A stretch of 64,000 bases of DNA from Solibacillus sp. FSL R5-0449 (GTDB lineage Bacteria; Bacillota; Bacilli; Bacillales_A; Planococcaceae). Below the pieces are notes generated by a model. The model did no database searches. It was given only the letters and a program-made list of their open reading frames with translations, and was not told the DNA's origin. The stretch lies in the NCBI RefSeq assembly GCF_037975215.1, contig NZ_CP150239.1, forward strand, positions 2,146,001 through 2,210,000, given 5' to 3'. Made by a program: the position numbers and the translations under genes. Shown here in pieces: positions 55,197-63,552 of this stretch (the first letter of the stretch is position 1; every line of letters starts with the position of its first letter).

Positions 55197-56219
55197 TTTT
55201 TGTTTTTCATCAAGCCATGTAAACAAGCTTTCACCTAGTAGAAATGCATATTGACTAAGCCAGAAGTCGACTTCTTTCGGTGTAACCATCAATCGCTCGG
55301 GATGGGTGCTGAAAACTTCTTCAAATAATTGTCTTCGGTCTTCAGTTGGCCATGTCGCCCACTGACCGAAAATCGGTTCGACTGTTGTTAAATCGACCTC
55401 TTCGTTTACAGGTGTCCAGCTTGTTACGGAAAGCTTGCCGGACGGTTTCCCTCTTTCCTGGATTTTAGCCGCAATTGATCTGAATGCAACATCAATTGCA
55501 TCAGCGATTAAAATCGGGGCTTCCACAACGGTCGGAACGCCGATTGCTGTTACCGGAACGCCGAGCACTTCCTTGGATACTTCTTTGCGATGGTTGCCGA
55601 CGCCCCCTCCTGGATGGATACCTGTATCAGTTAGCTGGATAGTACGGCATAATCGGGCACTTCCGCTCGTTGCAAGCGCATCGATAATAATGACGAGCGC
55701 AGGTTTAATTCTTTCTGCCAATGCATGGATATAATCACTTGTTTCAAATCCTGTTTGGCCGGTAACACCCGGCGCATACAAAATAAACTTTGGTGAATCC
55801 AGTTCTGACTGTTTTTTATGCATGGCATCGATTGTATAAGGACCGATCGCATCCGGGGTAATCGTCTTGTTCCCTAAGCCAATCACTAAAATTTTTGAAT
55901 CCGCCGTAATTTTTATATCTTTGTGCAGATCGTGCAGGTAATGGATCAGAGACTCCTGCATTTGTTCAAAACCATGGCGGTCTTCTGATGTTAATGTAGG
56001 GATGGACAACGTTATATACGTGCCCTGCTTTTTACTTATTCTTTCTTCCCCTGCAGCATTCACTTCAACTTTTGTGATTTTGACACGATTTTGTTGGGAT
56101 TCTTCCATGTGAATGCCACGTTCGCGTTCCAATGTTTCCTTTTGCTCTTTTGTTTGATGTTGGACGACTTCTGCTGTTTCATCAATTAAATCTGTTCGAT
56201 TCCAGTCAATTTTTTTCAT
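55185..56219 (-). CDS. gpr: Germination protease GPR
   Basis: Spore-specific aspartic-type protease that degrades SASP during germination; made as a zymogen that loses a short propeptide. About 344 residues. Core signature: VIGLGNKTITPDAIGPYTID, APGVTGQTGFETSDYI and IIIDALATSGSARLCRTIQL. ATG at 56219 has GGAGGTG upstream; the frame to 56234 lacks one. Its substrate, the gamma SASP at 34514, lies in the window. Gene order gpr-spoIIP-lepA is conserved. Confidence 0.96.
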   Translation of the reverse strand: MKKIDWNRTDLIDETAEVVQHQTKEQKETLERERGIHMEESQQNRVKITKVEVNAAGEERISKKQGTYITLSIPTLTSEDRHGFEQMQESLIHYLHDLHKDIKITADSKILVIGLGNKTITPDAIGPYTIDAMHKKQSELDSPKFILYAPGVTGQTGFETSDYIHALAERIKPALVIIIDALATSGSARLCRTIQLTDTGIHPGGGVGNHRKEVSKEVLGVPVTAIGVPTVVEAPILIADAIDVAFRSIAAKIQERGKPSGKLSVTSWTPVNEEVDLTTVEPIFGQWATWPTEDRRQLFEEVFSTHPERLMVTPKEVDFWLSQYAFLLGESLFTWLDEKQKAGN

Positions 56220-56322
56220 ATTGCACCTCCACAATTCAGTTTGCTCAAACTGTCAAGTAAATATTCTTTGCATTTATGTATTGCAATTCCTTCAATCCTT
56301 TGGTAGAATGATTTTTGTTGTA

Positions 56323-56351
56323 TTGACACATGAAATAAGTGAGAAAATACT
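56323..56351 (+). promoter_or_regulatory. Sigma-A promoter of rpsT
   Basis: TTGACA (56323-56328) and AATACT (56346-56351) are 17 bp apart, 32 bp before the rpsT start. Confidence 0.75.
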
Positions 56352-56383
56352 CATCTCGTACCTAAATCTAGGAGGTGAAAGAA

Positions 56384-56632
56384 ATGCCAAACATTAAATC
56401 TGCTATCAAACGTGTAAAAGTTAACGAAAAAGCTAACGCTGCTAACGTACAAGCAAAATCTGCTATGCGTACTACAGTTAAAAAAGCTGAGCAAGCGATC
56501 GCAACAGGTGCTGAAAACGCACAAGAATTAGTAGTTGCTGCTTCTAAAGCATTAGATAAAGCTGCTTCTAAAGGTCTTATTCACAAAAACGCGGCTTCTC
56601 GTAAAAAGTCTCGTTTAGCGAAAAAAGCTTAA
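56384..56632 (+). CDS. rpsT: 30S ribosomal protein S20
   Basis: An 82-residue basic protein that binds 16S rRNA. Start [18 protein letters not shown] and end [12 protein letters not shown] are standard. ATG at 56384 has AGGAGGTG; the in-frame ATG at 56375 overlaps that site. It is divergent from gpr and convergent with holA, the same arrangement as in B. subtilis. The codon use is that of a highly expressed gene. Confidence 0.98.
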   Translation: MPNIKSAIKRVKVNEKANAANVQAKSAMRTTVKKAEQAIATGAENAQELVVAASKALDKAASKGLIHKNAASRKKSRLAKKA

Positions 56633-56643
56633 TTGTAACTTAT

Positions 56644-56675
56644 AAAGCCAACTGTGCATCTGCACAGTTGGCTTT
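56644..56675 (+). terminator. Intrinsic terminator of rpsT
   Basis: A near-perfect 15-bp stem (AAAGCCAACTGTGCA and complement) with a 2-nt loop and T6. Confidence 0.95.
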
Positions 56676-56702
56676 TTTCATTGTTTCCTAGAATAAAATT
56701 TT

Positions 56703-57713
56703 CTATAGTTTCTTCATTAAAAATAGCTCGAGGTGGCGTTCACGGTTTCCGCCCGTTGTTTTCAGCTGAAGATCCACTTCCGCCAAACTGTAGAGGGCCT
56801 GAAGCAGACGCTGGTCGGATGGGCGGTTTCTTTGGCCTGAAATAACTTGCACCCGATAAGGATGGATTTTAAGCTGTTTTGCAATCTGTTGCTGATGGTA
56901 TCCTTTTTTTTGCAAATAAAAAATATTTGTCATCGTTCGTATATTATTTGCCAAGAGGCCTACAAGTTTAATGGGCTCTTCTTTTTGACGTAATAGATCA
57001 TGGTAGATTTTGAGCGCCTCTTCCTGATTGTGGTCCAAATAGGCATTCAGCATTTTAAATGCATCATGCTCAAGCGTTTTCGCTACTAAATCTTCTACAA
57101 GATCACGTGTAATCTCATGATCTTCTCCTAAATACAAGGCCATCTTCTCTATTTCCATCTGAAGCTGGAGCATATTCGGCCCGACCATTTCAAGCAGTTT
57201 GCCGACTGCCTCATCGGTAATCGCTTTTCCATGCTGCTCTGCTTCGTTTTTCACCCATACATTCAAATCATTGTTCTGCGGGGTTTCTGCTGCGATTACT
57301 GTACATTTTTCTTTCATAAGCTTTGTAACTTTTTTACGCTCATCCAACTTTTCATACGGGGCGATAAATATCGTGATGGCTGTATCAGTAGGGTGCTGCA
57401 ACCAGTTTTCAAGGCGCTTCAAATCATGGTCTATCTTTTCTTTGCCTTTTTCAGTCGCTTTTAAAAATGAGGCATTTTTAGCTATTATTAATTTACGTTC
57501 CGAGAAAAACGGAATCGTATCTGCTTCATCAATAACATAATCAATCGGCTGTTCATTTAAGTCAAAGGTCATAATTTCCGCTTCCTCATTTTTTTGAAGA
57601 GCTGCCTTCAACTGCTTAATTGTTTCGTCCACAAAATAGGATTCTTCTCCTACAAGCAAGTAAACCGGTGCGAAATTCCCCTTTTTAAAATCTTGCCATA
57701 CTTTTGTTATCAT
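56703..57713 (-). CDS. holA: DNA polymerase III delta subunit
   Basis: Clamp-loader subunit that opens the beta clamp. About 336 residues. Walker-like part VYLLVGEESYFVDETIKQL at the N-terminus, then IIAKNASFLK and the delta-specific helical domain (LVGLLANNIRTMTNIFYLQKKG). ATG at 57713 follows GGAGGTTCC; the frame to 57785 has no site. Known as yqeN in B. subtilis and found there between rpsT and yqzM/comEC, as here. Confidence 0.94.
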   Translation of the reverse strand: MITKVWQDFKKGNFAPVYLLVGEESYFVDETIKQLKAALQKNEEAEIMTFDLNEQPIDYVIDEADTIPFFSERKLIIAKNASFLKATEKGKEKIDHDLKRLENWLQHPTDTAITIFIAPYEKLDERKKVTKLMKEKCTVIAAETPQNNDLNVWVKNEAEQHGKAITDEAVGKLLEMVGPNMLQLQMEIEKMALYLGEDHEITRDLVEDLVAKTLEHDAFKMLNAYLDHNQEEALKIYHDLLRQKEEPIKLVGLLANNIRTMTNIFYLQKKGYHQQQIAKQLKIHPYRVQVISGQRNRPSDQRLLQALYSLAEVDLQLKTTGGNRERHLELFLMKKL

Positions 57714-57957
57714 ACTGGGAACCTCCTTTACTTTCGTAGTTCTAAGTATACCATTTTTTACGTTACTGAGGATGTCCAGTTTCATATCTCCTTATGCCTC
57801 GAACTCGTACTTATTGTTTCTATCTCCTGTATATTTAATTATGGATTTTTTTGAAATTAAACCTAACTCCATAAACCAATAAAAGGAATAATTAGCATTT
57901 CATATAGCATTTTAAGTTAGAATATTCTATAATTATTGGAGATTAGGAGGGATACTT

Positions 57958-58131
57958 ATGGCAGGACATCAAGATCCAAACTATGTAGCTGAAAACCCAT
58001 TTGAAGGTCGTGGCCGCGCGATGAAAAGCAATGACTTTCCGGATGCAGGTTACGGTTTCGCCATTGGTGGCGGTTTCTTCATCGTATTGTTTATTATTGC
58101 AACAATCGTAGAAGCAGCTACACGTATGTAA
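57958..58131 (+). CDS. yqzM: YqzM-like small membrane protein
   Basis: A 57-residue protein: hydrophilic N-terminus with FEGRGRAMKSNDFPDAGYG, then one membrane helix FAIGGGFFIVLFIIATIV. It corresponds to YqzM, which has a similar helix and position between holA and comEC in B. subtilis, although the N-terminus is longer here. Function unknown. ATG at 57958 has TTAGGAGGG upstream, and a terminator follows directly. It was too short for a routine ORF cut-off. Confidence 0.8.
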   Translation: MAGHQDPNYVAENPFEGRGRAMKSNDFPDAGYGFAIGGGFFIVLFIIATIVEAATRM

Positions 58132-58143
58132 TTCCTTAAAAGC

Positions 58144-58177
58144 GGGATGGTTTCTAGTTAAAATTAGAAACCATCCC
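58144..58177. terminator. Bidirectional terminator between yqzM and comEC
   Basis: Perfect 13-bp stem GGGATGGTTTCTA/TAGAAACCATCCC with a short loop, then CTTTTTT on the plus strand. It also follows the comEC stop at 58183. Confidence 0.92.
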
Positions 58178-58182
58178 CTTTT

Positions 58183-60501
58183 TTATTTCATAAAAATAGA
58201 ATTCGATTTTTCAATGTACATTTGACTTTGTGAAACGGAAACTTCTACAGTTCCATCTAATCCTGTTATCGCGTATGGGATATTTTTCTCCTCAAATCGA
58301 TTGACAACATCTGTATGCGGATGATTATAGCGGTTATTTTCGCCTGCCATAAACACAACAAATTCAGGATTTGTTACGGTGATAAATTCTTCAGTGCTTG
58401 AAGTTCTACTGCCATGATGCCCTGCCTTCAATAAGTCGATATTACGTAATTTCCCGTTATAAAGCCGAATGAGCTCGCTCTCGCCTTCCTGCTCCAAGTC
58501 CCCTGTGAATAGTGCTCTGAATGCCCCGTGCTTTATAAATAAAACGAGTGAATCATTATTTCCTTCATATTCGATATCCAATGGCCATAAATATTCCAAA
58601 GCTGTTTCCCCGATTTGCCACTTATGACCAGCCATTTTCTCCATTAGTTTTGTATTCGTTTTCTCAAGTTCCTGTAAAAAATCATTCATAACCGGCTTAC
58701 CGAACGAACCTGGTGTCACATGCACCTCGTTTACAATTACCTCCCGCAACACCTCTTCAGCCCCCTCAACATGATCGGCATCCGCATGTGACAGTACAAA
58801 TGTGTCAATTGTCTGTATCCCTCGCCCTTTTAAATAAGGAACGACAACTTGACGCCCGATTTCATAGGGCGTTTTTCGCTCTTTCCACTTTTCCTGTTCA
58901 AATCGCAGCAAGCCTCCTGCATCGATGACAATGACCGATTTTCTGCGCGGCAATTCAATGACAATGCAGTCCCCTTGTCCGACGTTGACAAAAGCAATTT
59001 TCAGATCACTGTTCAAAAATGGCTGTCCATGGAATATTAATGCCGGCAGTACTAAAACAAAGATTACTTTCTTTAAACGCGCTTGCTGGTCAAGTAAGTA
59101 AAAAGCAAATAAAACCGAACTATATAAAAGAATAAGCCACGTAATTGAAGGTTTACCGGGATTCCACATTTGAACAATCGGCTGCTGAATGTAGAGTATG
59201 AAGTTTGTCAGTGCTGTACGTAGCGGCTCATAAATAAAAAAGAGAGTGGTATCAACCGGGAATGGCAAAAAAGTAAGAACAAGAACAAATAGATTGACTG
59301 GTAAAATAATAAAGGAAAAAAGAGGGACAAAAATGATATTCGCGACAAAAGAGGAAAGGCTAATTTCGTAAAAGTGGAACAGTAATAAAGGATAAACGAG
59401 GATTTGGCATACAAATGTAATGTAAAAAGACTGCACCCAAAAATTTGAATAGCGGGCTAAAATGCGGTTCGAATAAACTAAGCTGTAAGTGGCCAAATAG
59501 GATAGCTGAAAGCCGACTTGAAATACCGCACCAGGCTCTAATAAGACAAATATAATAAAGCTGAGCGATAATGCATCATCCATCGGTATTCCCCAACGAA
59601 CATACTGTGCAAGTAAAACAAATTCAACGACACTAACTGCGCGCCAAATAGACGGTGCTCCTCCTGCTAAAATTGCATAGAGAGGCAATAGTATAAGCAA
59701 AAGTATTGTCGCGATTTCTCTACGTATCGTTAAGCGGAGCAATATCTGGAAAAACAGAAATGAAACAAGCGCAACATGCAATCCCGAAATCGCGAATAAA
59801 TGGGTAATCCCAAGTTTTTGATAAGCGCGATTTAATTGTTCATCGACATTGTCCTGGTAACCGATTAAAAGAGCTTGTGCTTCTGCTGAAAGTGCGGGTG
59901 GAAAAGTTTTTTCAATATGTCTTTTTAACCGAAAGCGTTGTTCATAGATTGGTTGCATAAAGTTTTTATTTTGTCTTAAATATTGGAGTTGATGAATTTC
60001 AATGATCCCTCTTGCATTTTTGCTTTGCAAATAGCGGGCCATAGAAAAGCCATAGCGGTGTGAAGGGATTGATGGGGATACTTGCTCCCCGGTCACAAGA
60101 AAACTTGTACCAGCAAGCTGCTGAGCCTCGAAACGCTGCTTTTCGTTTTCATTTTTCAATTCATAGGTGACATATACTTTGTCGCCGGAATCATCATGCA
60201 TGAACCCTCTCAACATCACACCATTGATATTGTACTCATCGGTCCATGTTAACAATGCCGGCAGTTCAACAGGTCTTGAAAGCTTATTGACTTCAAAGGA
60301 AAAATAGCTGTAACTCCCAATGCCAACAATTACTATACACAACAGATGTATGTTTGCCAATCGTTTATAAAGACTAAATATCAACAATAACGCAATCAGA
60401 AAAAGAAGCCTTCCCGATTCAAATGCAGCAAGTGCACTGATACAAATCGACAAGGCGTAAAATATCCAGTTATGCTTGAACAAGTTTACCAAATAAAGCA
60501 T
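58183..60501 (-). CDS. comEC: ComEC DNA-uptake channel protein
   Basis: Membrane protein thought to form the channel through which single-stranded DNA enters. 772 residues: two N-terminal helices and DUF4131-like domain, the competence domain with multiple helices (HLFAISGLHVALVSFLFFQ is the signature), and a C-terminal metallo-beta-lactamase domain with FVLSHADADHVEG and GHHGSRTSST, suggesting nuclease activity. ATG at 60501 has GAGGAG upstream and overlaps comEB by 32 bp. Last gene of the comE operon. Confidence 0.96.
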   Translation of the reverse strand: MLYLVNLFKHNWIFYALSICISALAAFESGRLLFLIALLLIFSLYKRLANIHLLCIVIVGIGSYSYFSFEVNKLSRPVELPALLTWTDEYNINGVMLRGFMHDDSGDKVYVTYELKNENEKQRFEAQQLAGTSFLVTGEQVSPSIPSHRYGFSMARYLQSKNARGIIEIHQLQYLRQNKNFMQPIYEQRFRLKRHIEKTFPPALSAEAQALLIGYQDNVDEQLNRAYQKLGITHLFAISGLHVALVSFLFFQILLRLTIRREIATILLLILLPLYAILAGGAPSIWRAVSVVEFVLLAQYVRWGIPMDDALSLSFIIFVLLEPGAVFQVGFQLSYLATYSLVYSNRILARYSNFWVQSFYITFVCQILVYPLLLFHFYEISLSSFVANIIFVPLFSFIILPVNLFVLVLTFLPFPVDTTLFFIYEPLRTALTNFILYIQQPIVQMWNPGKPSITWLILLYSSVLFAFYLLDQQARLKKVIFVLVLPALIFHGQPFLNSDLKIAFVNVGQGDCIVIELPRRKSVIVIDAGGLLRFEQEKWKERKTPYEIGRQVVVPYLKGRGIQTIDTFVLSHADADHVEGAEEVLREVIVNEVHVTPGSFGKPVMNDFLQELEKTNTKLMEKMAGHKWQIGETALEYLWPLDIEYEGNNDSLVLFIKHGAFRALFTGDLEQEGESELIRLYNGKLRNIDLLKAGHHGSRTSSTEEFITVTNPEFVVFMAGENNRYNHPHTDVVNRFEEKNIPYAITGLDGTVEVSVSQSQMYIEKSNSIFMK

Positions 60502-61045
60502 GCATCTTCTCCTCTAATGGGAGCAATTGATCGCGGCTTGCACCTAACTCACGAAGCTTTTCGAGCATTTCAGCAGTCAACGCAAACTTTTCGTCCTGCA
60601 GAAAGTCGATCTTTGCTTCATCAAACGGAATATGTGCAACATGGACATCTGCTTTTTTGAACAGCTCCATTGCATATGAATTATTTTTATAATCCTTTGC
60701 ATAGTACACATTTTTAATGCCGGCCTGAATAATTGTTTTCGTGCATGGCAGGCATGGGAAATGCGTGACATACAGATCCGCTCCATTTGATGGCGTACCA
60801 TATTTGGCACATTGCAGTAATGCATTCGTTTCTGCATGCACTGTACGGACACAATGGTTGTCCACAACGTAGCATCCTTCTTCGATACAGTGTTCGTCGC
60901 CTGAAATCGATCCATTATATCCGCCGGCAATAATGCGCTTTTCCCTTACTATTGTCGCTCCTACCGCAAGACGGCTGCACGTGCTTCTTAATGCGAGTAA
61001 ATGACTTTGTGCCATAAAAAATTGATCCCAAGTAATTCGCTCCAT
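60470..61045 (-). CDS. comEB: ComEB, dCMP deaminase-like protein
   Basis: A 191-residue zinc deaminase. The active-site motifs are VHAETNALLQCAKYG (His and catalytic Glu) and FPCLPCTKTII (Cys pair). It converts dCMP to dUMP for dTTP synthesis; in B. subtilis comEB is part of comE and has been linked to localisation of competence proteins, but it is not needed for DNA uptake. ATG at 61045 has GGGGG upstream; the frame to 61105 has no site. Confidence 0.95.
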   Translation of the reverse strand: MERITWDQFFMAQSHLLALRSTCSRLAVGATIVREKRIIAGGYNGSISGDEHCIEEGCYVVDNHCVRTVHAETNALLQCAKYGTPSNGADLYVTHFPCLPCTKTIIQAGIKNVYYAKDYKNNSYAMELFKKADVHVAHIPFDEAKIDFLQDEKFALTAEMLEKLRELGASRDQLLPLEEKMHALFGKLVQA

Positions 61046-61130
61046 ATGATAACCCCCAAATGTTTTGTCACCTATCAGTTTATACGTAGTTCCTGACATG
61101 CGCAATGTAAGATCGTTCAGAAATTTCGGC

Positions 61131-61778
61131 TTATTTTACATCGATTAAGTCTTTTAACTGCTCAAATGTTTTATCCCCGATTCCCGTTACTTTTTTTAAT
61201 TCATCTATGACTTGAAATTTCCCATGTTCGGACCGGTGCTGAATAATCGCTGCCGCTTTGGATGGACCAATTCCCGGAAGCTGGGTTAACTCCGCTTCCA
61301 CCGCTTTATTTATATTAATCTTCCCGGATGTACTTCCACTGCCTGAGCCGGTTGACGGACTGCCCTGTAACACCTGTTCCATTACTTCTGCCGGCTCTTC
61401 ACCCGTTTTAGGTATATAGATGACCATTTCATCCTGAAGCCTTTGAGCATGGTTAATGAGCACCGGATTGGCATCGTCTGTGTAGCCTCCTGCTGCTTCG
61501 ACGGCATCGACAATCCGTTGCTCTTCCGATAATGTGTACACACCCGGATATTTTACCGCTCCCTTTATATCAACCATTATTCGGTTATATTCAGTTTCGA
61601 TTTCTGTTTCAGGATTTGTGGAATGTTCATCAATAGCAGGAATTGTCATTTGGTCGATTGTTTCAATGGATGCACTATGCGGGGAATCATTGAGGAATAG
61701 GAAATAGATTAATACTACAGCAACGACTCCGCCCAGGATGGCGAGTTGCTTTTTATACTTCTCCAGAAATGGCTGCAA
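61131..61778 (-). CDS. comEA: ComEA membrane-bound DNA receptor
   Basis: Binds extracellular double-stranded DNA during transformation. About 215 residues: membrane anchor (LAILGGVVAVVLIYFLFL), SLBB domain (MVDIKGAVKYPGVYTL), Gly/Ser linker SPSTGSGSGSTSG and a C-terminal helix-hairpin-helix pair (INKAVEAELTQLPGIGPSKA). TTG at 61778 is chosen since GGGTG lies about nine bases away and the anchor begins soon after; GTG at 61790 directly adjoins the Shine-Dalgarno. A perfect hairpin ends at this site. Confidence 0.92.
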   Translation of the reverse strand: MQPFLEKYKKQLAILGGVVAVVLIYFLFLNDSPHSASIETIDQMTIPAIDEHSTNPETEIETEYNRIMVDIKGAVKYPGVYTLSEEQRIVDAVEAAGGYTDDANPVLINHAQRLQDEMVIYIPKTGEEPAEVMEQVLQGSPSTGSGSGSTSGKININKAVEAELTQLPGIGPSKAAAIIQHRSEHGKFQVIDELKKVTGIGDKTFEQLKDLIDVK

Positions 61779-61792
61779 AATAAAAAACACCC

Positions 61793-61857
61793 TTTCATAA
61801 AGAAGGTTTTATATATGGAGCTTACATCCACTATACAAATTCCGCTTCTTTATGAAA
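61793..61857 (-). promoter_or_regulatory. Long-loop hairpin abutting the comEA ribosome binding site
   Basis: TTTCATAAAGAAG and CTTCTTTATGAAA are perfect 13-bp complements separated by 39 bp. On the minus strand the stem is followed at once by GGGTGTTTTTT, i.e. the comEA Shine-Dalgarno and a T6 run, so it could act as terminator, attenuator or translational control. Confidence 0.55.
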
Positions 61858-61901
61858 AGGTATTTCCATCAAAACTGCCGAAACTTACTTTTTCAGCTAT
61901 T

Positions 61902-62639
61902 TTATTTAACCGCCCGAATAAAAATTCGTTCGCTCTCATCGGCAGGTTGTGTTGGCATCCAGTCTGCCGTCACTTCAACATGAGAAAAACCGATTTCTTT
62001 CAGCCATGTCACATATTGCTCATACGCAAATGTGCGCTGATAATGTTCTTCATCAAAACGTTCATACAGACCGCTTTCTGTTAGTACAAAAAACGTCATC
62101 TGATGGTACACAGAATGGGGTTCTTCACCCGGCTCCGTATGCCAAACATATGAAGTTTCGCCGTCGTCATAGGTAAATGGACCATCCAGAAAAATATCGT
62201 CCATTTTAAATAACGAATGTACATCAAAGAATAGTTGTCCGCCTTCACGAAGACTGTCAAATACCCGTTTCAATGTTTCCAAGACATTTTGCTGTTCTTT
62301 TACATAATTGATCGAGTCAATTGGAATAATCGCAACATCCAACTCGCTAAAACCGTCCAGTTCGTCCATTGACATCGCATATAGAGGCATTGAAACTTTT
62401 TCATCCTCCATACGGGCACTTGCAATGGCAAGCATTTCTTCGGATAAGTCAATACCTGATACAGCGTAACCCGCTTTATGCAGCATTAATGCCAGCGTTC
62501 CTGTACCACAGCCGATATCGAGCAGATTTTTATAGTTCTGTGCAGGTGCATATGTTTGAATCCATTCCACATATTCCGCGTAAGGGATATCTGTCATCAA
62601 TTCATCATAAACTTCCGCAAAACGATCATAACTATTCAT
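61902..62639 (-). CDS. yqeM: YqeM-like SAM-dependent methyltransferase
   Basis: A 245-residue class I methyltransferase. Motif I is LLDIGCGTGTLALML, followed by GIDLSEEMLAIA and the post-motif VAIIPIDSINYV. Substrate unknown. Start MNSYDRFAEVYDELMTDIPY is typical of YqeM. The gene overlaps rsfS by eight bases. In B. subtilis comER lies between yqeM and comEA on the opposite strand; here there are only about 120 bp and no comER. Confidence 0.9.
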   Translation of the reverse strand: MNSYDRFAEVYDELMTDIPYAEYVEWIQTYAPAQNYKNLLDIGCGTGTLALMLHKAGYAVSGIDLSEEMLAIASARMEDEKVSMPLYAMSMDELDGFSELDVAIIPIDSINYVKEQQNVLETLKRVFDSLREGGQLFFDVHSLFKMDDIFLDGPFTYDDGETSYVWHTEPGEEPHSVYHQMTFFVLTESGLYERFDEEHYQRTFAYEQYVTWLKEIGFSHVEVTADWMPTQPADESERIFIRAVK

Positions 62640-62985
62640 TTTCCATTTGTGGCGCGTCTAATTGTGGTGCATCTCCCCATAGACGCTCTAGGTTATAATA
62701 GGCACGCTCATCTTTATGGAAAATATGTGCAACCACATCACCCATATCGACTAAAATCCAGCGTGCAGTATCAAAGCCTTCAAGCTTACGTACTGTGTAG
62801 CCCGCTTCTTCTGCTTTTTCTTTAATTTCACGTGCAATTGCCTGCACTTGGCGCTCTGAGCTACCTTCAGCAATAATGAAATAATCAGCTAAAAGTGAAA
62901 TCCCCTGCATATTTAATGCAACGATATCCTCTCCTCGCTTGTCATCGATTGCTTTGTACGTAATATTTAATAACGTTTCATTCAT
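62632..62985 (-). CDS. rsfS: Ribosomal silencing factor RsfS
   Basis: A 117-residue protein that binds uL14 on the large subunit and blocks joining to the 30S subunit during starvation. Signatures: KRGEDIVALNMQGISLLADYFIIAEG and WILVDMGDVVAHIF. ATG at 62985 follows AGAGGAAT. It is in the conserved nadD-yqeK-rsfS-yqeM string, overlapping yqeM by eight bases. Confidence 0.96.
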   Translation of the reverse strand: MNETLLNITYKAIDDKRGEDIVALNMQGISLLADYFIIAEGSSERQVQAIAREIKEKAEEAGYTVRKLEGFDTARWILVDMGDVVAHIFHKDERAYYNLERLWGDAPQLDAPQMENE

Positions 62986-62991
62986 GTATGT

Positions 62992-63552
62992 TTATTCCTC
63001 TCTTAGTAAGCTGTTGTAGCATTCAATTGAAACAGGGTAAATTGCCTGCTGTGACGAAACTAAGAAACTGAGCGTGTGTGTCACACATGCTCGGAATGCA
63101 TCCTCTAAACTGCTGTCTGCCAGCGTTCTTAATTCCTCAACACCCTGAAACTTACGATTTGGTTCAATCATATCTGCTACATAAATAATTTTCTCAAAAG
63201 TTGTCATATTCGCACGTCCGGTAGTATGGTAACGTATTGCATTTAAGATGGCTTCATCATGAATTTGGAATTCCGTCTCGACAATCCAGGCCCCGACAGG
63301 ACCATGCAATATTTCTGCATTCCAGTCAAGCAGACGCGAATCCAACTGCTGATCGATCACGACTTGCTTCATCCAGTCAACGTCCGCATATTTAGCGATA
63401 TCATGAAAGATAGCCGCTATCTCTGCTTTTTGTGGATTTTCACCATATTGATGAGCTAAACGGATCGCTGTTTCCATTACACCGATTGTATGAATATACC
63501 TTTTTTCAGGCATTCGATCCTTAATCGCTGCCAGCATCGTTTGACGTTCCAT
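62992..63552 (-). CDS. yqeK: YqeK-like HD-domain hydrolase
   Basis: About 186 residues with an HD phosphohydrolase domain: KRYIHTIGVMETA, IAAIFHDIAKY, ILHGPVGAWI and IRYHTTGRANM carry the metal-binding His/Asp set. YqeK proteins hydrolyse diadenosine tetraphosphate symmetrically. ATG at 63552 has AAGGAAGG; the frame to 63708 is only an overlap with nadD. It overlaps the nadD end by 32 bp and precedes rsfS by six bases. Confidence 0.93.
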   Translation of the reverse strand: MERQTMLAAIKDRMPEKRYIHTIGVMETAIRLAHQYGENPQKAEIAAIFHDIAKYADVDWMKQVVIDQQLDSRLLDWNAEILHGPVGAWIVETEFQIHDEAILNAIRYHTTGRANMTTFEKIIYVADMIEPNRKFQGVEELRTLADSSLEDAFRACVTHTLSFLVSSQQAIYPVSIECYNSLLREE

